Shown here: positions 58,218-64,000 of the stretch, piece by piece
Numbering within the stretch: the stretch's first letter is position 1
Layout: every line of letters starts with the position of its first letter
Assembly (NCBI GenBank): GCA_047967505.1
Contig: CM106541.1
Length of the DNA: 64,000 nucleotides
Reading direction: 5' to 3' (one strand)
Origin: Dipteris shenzhenensis
Lineage: Eukaryota; Polypodiophyta; Polypodiopsida; Gleicheniales
Position numbers and translations under genes: made by a program
Notes under the pieces: model-generated
Seen by the model: only the letters and a program-made list of their open reading frames with translations
Told to the model about the DNA's origin: nothing
The model's database searches: none

Positions 58218-59650
58218 TTACTTTTTCAGCCCAATGCCAAGTCGATGAAGATGCCTCTCCAACAGGTCTCTTCCAAGAGCCTTCGTGAAGATGTCCGCAA
58301 CATTCTCTTTAGTCGGACAGTACACCAAGTCGACCTCTCCATCCATGATCAGCTCGCATACAAAGTGATATTGAATCTCAATGTGTTTTGTGCGAATGTG
58401 GAACACCGGGTTCTTTGCAATCGCCATGAAACTCTGATTGTCACATGATAACTGCATAGGCTTGCTCTGCACTGCACCCATGTCCCCTAAAATCCTCCTC
58501 AACCACACTGCTTTGCAAGAAGCAAAGCATGCAGATTTGAACTCGGCCTCGGTAGACGAAAGAGCAACTGTCGGTTGCTTCTTGCTGACCCATGACACAA
58601 CTCCAGATCCAAGTGAGAAACAGTACCCTGTCACTGATCTCCTGCTGTCCACGTCTCCTGCCCAATCCGAGTCACAGAATCCAGCCAAGATGTTGCCCTT
58701 GGTATAGGTGATGCCATAATCAAGTGTGCGTTTGATGTATTTCAGCACCCGCATCCCTACCCTCCAATGGTTCTCCTGGGGCTTATTGGAAAACGTGCTT
58801 AGTACACCAGTCGCAAAGTTGATGTCCAACCATGTGTTGCACAGGTAGATCAAGCTGCCCACAAGCCTTCTATACTTCGCTTCATCCACCAGTGGTGATG
58901 AATCCTCGTTTGAGATCTTCGCATCAACCTCCATAGGGGTACCAACTGTTTTGCACTCAGCCATGCCAAATGCTTTCAGTATCTCTCCAACATATTTCAG
59001 TTGTGAAATGAAGATCTGTTTCGGCTCCTACCAAACTTCAATCCCCAAACAGAAATGCATCAGTCCGAGGTCTGTCATTTCAGTCAAACTCTCTTCCTAG
59101 CAAATGCTTCATCTGCGAGATCTTCTCTTCATGGTTCCCTATTATGACAAGGTCGTCCATATAAAGGACCACGATCATACACCTACCTCCTTCTCTGAAG
59201 ATATACAAATTTGCATTAGATGGGCTGAACCCGTTTTGCAAAAAGTACGCATTAATTCCCTACTACCACACTCATGGGGCCTGTTTCAGCGCGTAAAGTG
59301 CCTTCTTTAGTTTGCAGGCTTTACCTTTTGAACCGGGGTTCTCAAAACCTGGTGGTTGTTCCATGTATACCTCCTTGAGATCTCCATTCAGAAAGGTGGA
59401 TTTCACATCCATCTGAAACATGGGCCAACTTCCTTGGGTAGCTAATGCTAAAACACTACGAATTGTGGTTAGTCGAGTTGTGGGAGCAAAAGTATCTTGA
59501 TAATCAAAACCATGTACCTATGCAAATCCTTTTGCCATGAGCCAAGCCTTGTACTTATCCAACGTGCCATCGGACTTGTACTTGATCTTGTACCCCCACT
59601 TGGTTCTGATTACCTTGCATTTTGGTGGTCGATCCACCAGGTCCCAAGTG
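58218..59650 (-). pseudogene. Copia reverse transcriptase and RNase H
   Basis: RT motifs are readable in broken frames near 59.1-59.6 kb (including a VDDLVI-type active site near 59150). The RNase H frame 58218-58964 (248 aa) is intact over its domain, with FCDSDWAGDVDSRRSVTG, ALSSTEAEFKSACF and HLHRLGIGLKK. It extends to within about 30 bp of the 3' LTR. Confidence 0.88.
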
Positions 59651-59709
59651 TTGTTCTTCATTATGGAGCCATACTCTGACTGCATAGCCTCCATCCACCT
59701 ATCATCGCC

Positions 59710-60929
59710 CTATGCCTCTTCAAGACGCTTGGGCTCATCAACACGGATCACTTTTGTCATCAAAGCATAGTTGACCAAGTGTTCCTGCGCCCTTCTTTGC
59801 TCCTCTAATCTCTTAGACCGTCGGTGTTCAGATGGTTCCTCCTCAATTGCTGAAGGTTCTCTACCATCCAAAAGCTGCTTTACCCACTTCAGGAATGGCC
59901 ATTGCTGTTGTAGTTCTGTAGGCTCTTCTTCATCTTCTTTGTCTTGAATCCTCCCAAGCACCATTGGGGGAGTTCGGTCTACTGTTGGTGGCAGTACTGG
60001 ATAGATATCCTGGTCCTGGTTGTCTGGGAAGGAAGCATCCTCCTCCAATTGATGCGGTTGTTCTGAGAAGACCACATCGTGACTTACAATTACCTTCTTG
60101 GTAACATGGTTATAGAGATGGTAACCCTTCGCCTCTTCACTGTAGCCCAAGAAAATACACTTCTGGCTCTTCGGTTCCTATTTGGTCCTGGTAGCATCAG
60201 GGACATGCACAAAACAGTCACATCCAAAAACTCTGAAATGTGTAGCTGAAGGTTTCTTACCAAAAAAGGCTTGCAGTGGAGTCATCCCGTTCACAGCCTT
60301 CATGTAGCTACCATTGAGGATGTAAACTACAGTGTTACATGCTTCAACCCAAAAAGACTTTGGCAAATCTTTCCCTTTCATCATAGTCTGGCCCATTTCA
60401 CAGATGATGCGCATCTTGCGTTCTACTACTCCATTTTGCCATGATGTATGTGGCAGGGGTTTCTGCCTCGTGATTACGTGACTTTTGCAATAACTTTCAA
60501 ATTCAGTCGATGTGAACTCTCCACCTCTATTTAATCTCAGCTTCTTCACCTTCCTCCCCAATTCTTTCTTGACCATTACATGCCATTCCTTGAACCTACT
60601 GAAAGCTTCGTCTTTCATCCTCAGGAAGTATATCCATATCCTTCTACTATAGTCATCGATCAGCATCATGAAGTAGAAGGAACCACCCAAAGCTTCCGTC
60701 TCCATATTTCCACAAAGGTCTGTGTGAACGAAGGAGCCTTTGCTCTACTGGCCTCTTTAGGAAAGGGCTGCCGATGCTGCTTGCCCATCATGCAAGCTTC
60801 ACATACATCGGGAAGATCTAAAATTTCTGGTAGGTCTGCAATCATTCCGCTTTTATGTGTATTATTCAAAGAACTAAGATTTAGATGACCAAACCTCTCA
60901 TGCCATAGCTTAGTGTTCTTCACATCCAC
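59710..60929 (-). pseudogene. Copia integrase and linker
   Basis: 60666-60929 has LWHERFGHLN and CEACMMGKQH. 60178-60705 has LIDDYSRRIWIYF, RLNRGGEF (catalytic Asp changed to Asn) and NGVVERK (Glu kept). 59710-60150 carries the integrase C-terminus and the acidic linker to RT. The frames overlap by a shift near 60700. Confidence 0.88.
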
Positions 60930-61115
60930 TTGAGCACTGAAGGCTGAGAGTCTGTAAATGTTGTTGTGTTGTGTACCTTTACCAATGACTTTTCCTTGAA
61001 GATCCAGAATCTATGTACCATTCTTATCGAATTGAACTTTGAGGTCCTGATCTGTGATCGTAGAAATGGACAACAAGTTCCTCTTGATATCTGGCACATA
61101 AAGAACATCGGACAA

Positions 61116-62190
61116 CTATTTTACAACTCCATCTGACTTGAGAGCAATCGTACCTTTTCCTTTTGTTGGACATTTTGCATCATTGCCGACTGCTACCATG
61201 ATGTCATTCCCTACCGGTTGTAGAGAGGTATACCAATCCTTCTGACTAGTCATGTGGCATGATGCACCACTGTTAATGATCCAAGTTTCATCTATAGGTA
61301 CATGAACTGCCTCCATGCAAATCTCCTCAATTGCGATGAACAGCTCTATGGGTACTGCCTGCGCGCTGTTGCTGGACTCTTTCTTCACTCCTTTCTTCTC
61401 ATCTGCAATCTTCTTGTGGCACTCATTCTGCTTGTGCCCTGCCTTGTTGCAATAGAAGCGCTTGATCTTCTTTTTTCTCTTTTTATCATCAGAAGAAGAT
61501 GGGTTACTAGAGTCCTTACCCTTGCCTTTCTTTGATCTGGTCCAGAAAGCCGAATCTTCTCTAGTCCTCATCTTTTGATGCATCTCCTCCTTTAGAAGCA
61601 TCGCACTGAAATCCTTAAAGTTGGGCGGAATTATGTTCTGCATATTCAGCACTGTAACAAGACTATCGTACTTTGGTGGGAGAATCTGTATGCACCTTCG
61701 TGCTAGATTCTCGCTGGTGATGGTGATGCCAATTGCAGTCATCTGATCACGCAGATTCTTTACCTGATGATGAACTCTATCGCTTCAAACTCAGACAACT
61801 TTTCATTCGTGAGTTGAGTCTCCAGATTCTGAATCCACATCTGATTCGTGGTCTCATACTGATTTTTCAAGACTGTCCATGCCTCCTCCACTGTGGTGAC
61901 ATATTGAATTAACACCATGACGGAATCACTAACTTTGTAGACAATAGAACACAGTGCATCTGCATTTCTTCTTGTCCATGCGAGAATGTCATCCGTAGTT
62001 GGTACTATCTATTGTCCTGCATTGGCTGAATTCGATCTTGAAACCGACCTCACGTCCCAGTAGTAGTGTCCCAAAGCTCATATGCACTTAGGATGGTCTT
62101 CATCTTGAACTTCCGGAGAGGATAGTTAGAGCCATCCAACTTTCCGCTTTCGCCGAATGGTGAGATTCGCAGTCTTGCGGGCTGGGCCAT
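61116..62190 (-). pseudogene. Copia gag and protease start
   Basis: Gag starts at the ATG at 62190 (MAQPARLRISPFGESGKLDG), is interrupted, then resumes in frame 61116-61742 (208 aa). This holds the gag C-terminal half, a Lys-rich linker, the zinc knuckle CNKAGHKQNEC (first Cys changed: RFYCNKAGHK) and the protease motif INSGASCHM, where the catalytic Asp is Asn. Inactive. Confidence 0.88.
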
Positions 62191-62248
62191 CTCTCACAAT
62201 CTGCTTGCAAATAGAAACACACTTCCAAATCTTCTTGCTAGAGTCCAA

Positions 62249-62260
62249 GCTCTGATACCA
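62249..62260 (-). promoter_or_regulatory. Primer binding site (tRNA-iMet)
   Basis: Minus strand TGGTATCAGAGC next to the 5' LTR. Confidence 0.9.
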
Positions 62261-62989
62261 TGTAAGAAAATAATACGTCTGTGCTCAACAGATAACAAGA
62301 TCTCGTACGCAAGAGAGAAAACAAGATAGTATGGAGAATCAAAATTTTGATTACTGCAGAATTGATACAATTGATGGCGTTGCCTCCCAGCTGTGCACTC
62401 TTGTGAAAGAAGCTTCGATGGCATGCTAGAAATAGTAGAAGACGGAGGCTAAATGCTAAGGAATCAAGGTTGTTGTAGCCAATGATGAAATGGGCTTCAC
62501 AGGCTTGCTCTTATATAGCCACCAGTCGTAGTCGGTTAGGCTCAATTGGGTGGCCGACCTAGTCCACCCAAAACGGTCGACTGGGGGTTGGTCCTAAAAT
62601 AGGCCACCGACCATACGATAGAGTCAGTGCATAAAACAAAGCAACTAACCTACGGTCTCCGTTCGGCCCACAGCCATCCGGGATCATCTAAGGCTCCAAA
62701 CGGGCCCCACAACCCGAGAGAGGGCTGCCCCGAGAAATGCTCTATTTACCCTCAGTGTGGTCAATCAAGGGATGCCTTCCTGCACTTGCATGTAGCCTAG
62801 TTGGCGGTGTGCCAACTCTAGCTGAAACCGTCCAGCCATCAAGCCACACATGGCCCCCATCTAGTGTTCAAACCAAGACCTACCAGATAACTGAGCTACT
62901 CAAATGCCTTCTCCTCATATGGGGGGCTTACAAGTAGAGTTAATTGGTTTCCACATAGTTACATGAGAGTGGAGGATTGATATCTAACA
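62261..62989 (-). repeat. 5' LTR of the 57.5-63.0 kb copia
   Basis: 729 bp. On the minus strand it starts TGTTAGATATC and ends TTTTCTTACA. Confidence 0.9.
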
Positions 62990-63544
62990 CAAGGAACAGA
63001 TTGCAGGTCGAGGAAAGAAATAGCACGATATTGAAACGGCAACGAAAGACACTTTTGCAAGTTTGCAAAGGGAGAAACAACAAGAAGAAAGAAGACTCCT
63101 TGCAAAGCAGCAGTAGCAGGAACCAGTTGCATATGCATGCATTTGATCATTGCCATCAAAGCGAAGAACAAAAGCTATGGTGTCATGATTGGTGGTAGCA
63201 TTCAAGGAAGCAACATCAGGCCATTCAAGTGAATACTTGTCTCGAGTCTTCACAAGCTTTAGCTTGCACCCTAACTAAAGTTCATAAAGTGACAAACCTA
63301 CCAACACCTCAGGAGATGCATGTAGGGCGGAAGCAATGCCAGATCCTCTCAGTCCAAGTAGTCTATGGGCTTTTTAAAAATGCAAGAAAAGGAGAGACAG
63401 CCTAAGTTCAGAAGTCATTACAATAGTGACGACATTTTGGCACAAAAAAACAAGAGTTTCTCTAAATAACAAGGACATCTATAGAAAGTGGCTAGGATTC
63501 AAGATGTTTGATGAGCACATCATACACATGCTTGATACCAAGTA
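62990..63544. other. Intergenic stretch, nothing recognised
   Basis: Short overlapping frames on both strands (62977-63198 plus, 62984-63253 minus) with no domain. Confidence 0.4.
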
Positions 63545-64000
63545 GGTAAGTGGTTGCCTAAACCATCCCGATGGTTGTTTATGATTGAGTTTTGGGATAG
63601 TTTACTTGTTTCATTTCTTGATACGATGCAGGTCAATGGTTGCCTAAACCAGCCGAATGGTTGTTTATGATTGAGCTTTGGGATAGTTTACTAGGCTAGC
63701 TTGAATTTAACGTGATTGTCCTAAACCATCCCAATGGCTAGAATATCATGCAACCATGGCTGATTCAGCTCAAACACCAGAACCAGCTGGCTTGGACTTA
63801 ATGTGATTGTCTTAAACCAACCTGGTGGTTGGAACATCATACAACTGTGGTTGGTTCAGCTCAAACACTAGTTATGTGATTGTCTTGAAATCATGCAACC
63901 ATGGTTGGTTCAGCTCAAACAACAAGAATATATTTTGCAACAGAATAGCAATATTTGTTATTTTATTAAACCAGTCCGGTGGTTGGAATATCATGCAACC
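63545..64000. repeat. Degenerate tandem repeat reaching the window end
   Basis: Two units of about 85 bp (GGTTGCCTAAACCA at 63553 and 63638, each with TTTATGATTGAGxTTTGGGAT), then units of about 75-90 bp with GTGATTGTCxTAAACCA, GGTTGGAATATCATGCAACC and GGTTCAGCTCAAACA. The array continues beyond 64000. Confidence 0.8.

Larger units (their letters stand above)
57464..62989 (-). mobile_element. Complete but decayed Ty1/copia element (family 1)
   Basis: 5526 bp, minus strand, same family as the element at 34.7-40.3 kb. The LTRs are 724 and 729 bp. Flanks CAAGT (57459-57463) and CAAGG (62990-62994) look like a target duplication with one mutation. Primer site at 62249-62260. All copia domains are present in order, but stops and frameshifts break them. 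Confidence 0.93.

Noticed and set aside
1-64000. tRNA or rRNA genes
   Set aside because: The only tRNA-like matches are 12-bp retrotransposon primer sites. No cloverleaf or rRNA sequence was recognised.

Overview
The window looks like repeat-rich intergenic DNA from a land plant with a large, transposon-filled genome. Evidence: several LTR retrotransposons primed by the 3' end of initiator tRNA-Met (TGGTATCAGAGC), Ty1/copia and Ty3/gypsy polyproteins of plant type, a decayed LINE, and one intron-containing plant gene of the CURLY FLAG LEAF1 (CFL1)-like WW-domain family. I cannot name the species. A seed-free plant or gymnosperm is only a guess.

Layout. 1-2.0 kb: nothing recognised. 2.0-4.16 kb: truncated minus-strand copia fragment (family 1). 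4.16-6.4 kb: minisatellites and a GGA tract. 6.7-8.8 kb: decayed minus-strand coding remnants of unknown origin. 9.28-15.56 kb: decayed minus-strand Ty3/gypsy element (gag with several zinc knuckles, protease, RT, RNase H, integrase), interrupted by about 1.3 kb that carries a plus-strand tRNA-Met primer site. 15.56-16.53 kb: broken duplicate of the CFL1-like gene, joined directly to the gypsy gag. 19.2-21.5 kb: an FCP1/NIF-like phosphatase remnant (+) and a transposase-like remnant (-). 21.7-24.8 kb: degenerate tandem array, a palindrome/polypurine repeat and a possible orphan LTR.

30.98-32.26 kb holds the one gene that looks intact. It is a three-exon CFL1-like gene whose middle exon (31336-31393, too short to show as an ORF) completes the WW domain. 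Its product also has an LxLxL repressor-type motif and a C-terminal CxxC...CPxC motif.

33.35-40.96 kb and 46.43-56.28 kb are two copies of one segmental duplication of non-coding DNA, each later hit by different retrotransposons. Copy 1 holds a complete but decayed copia (34745-40258; 733-bp LTRs; TSD GTCTC). Copy 2 holds a very young copia (49031-54516; 298-bp LTRs differing at one base; TSD TGCGG; polyprotein broken by a single amber codon) and an unidentified insertion of about 2.4 kb. A decayed LINE (41.4-43.6 kb) and a minus-strand coding remnant (44.6-46.1 kb) lie between the copies. A second decayed family-1 copia occupies 57464-62989, and the window ends in a tandem repeat.

No rRNA, tRNA or CRISPR was found. 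Apart from the CFL1-like gene, almost every long reading frame belongs to a transposable element or its decay products.
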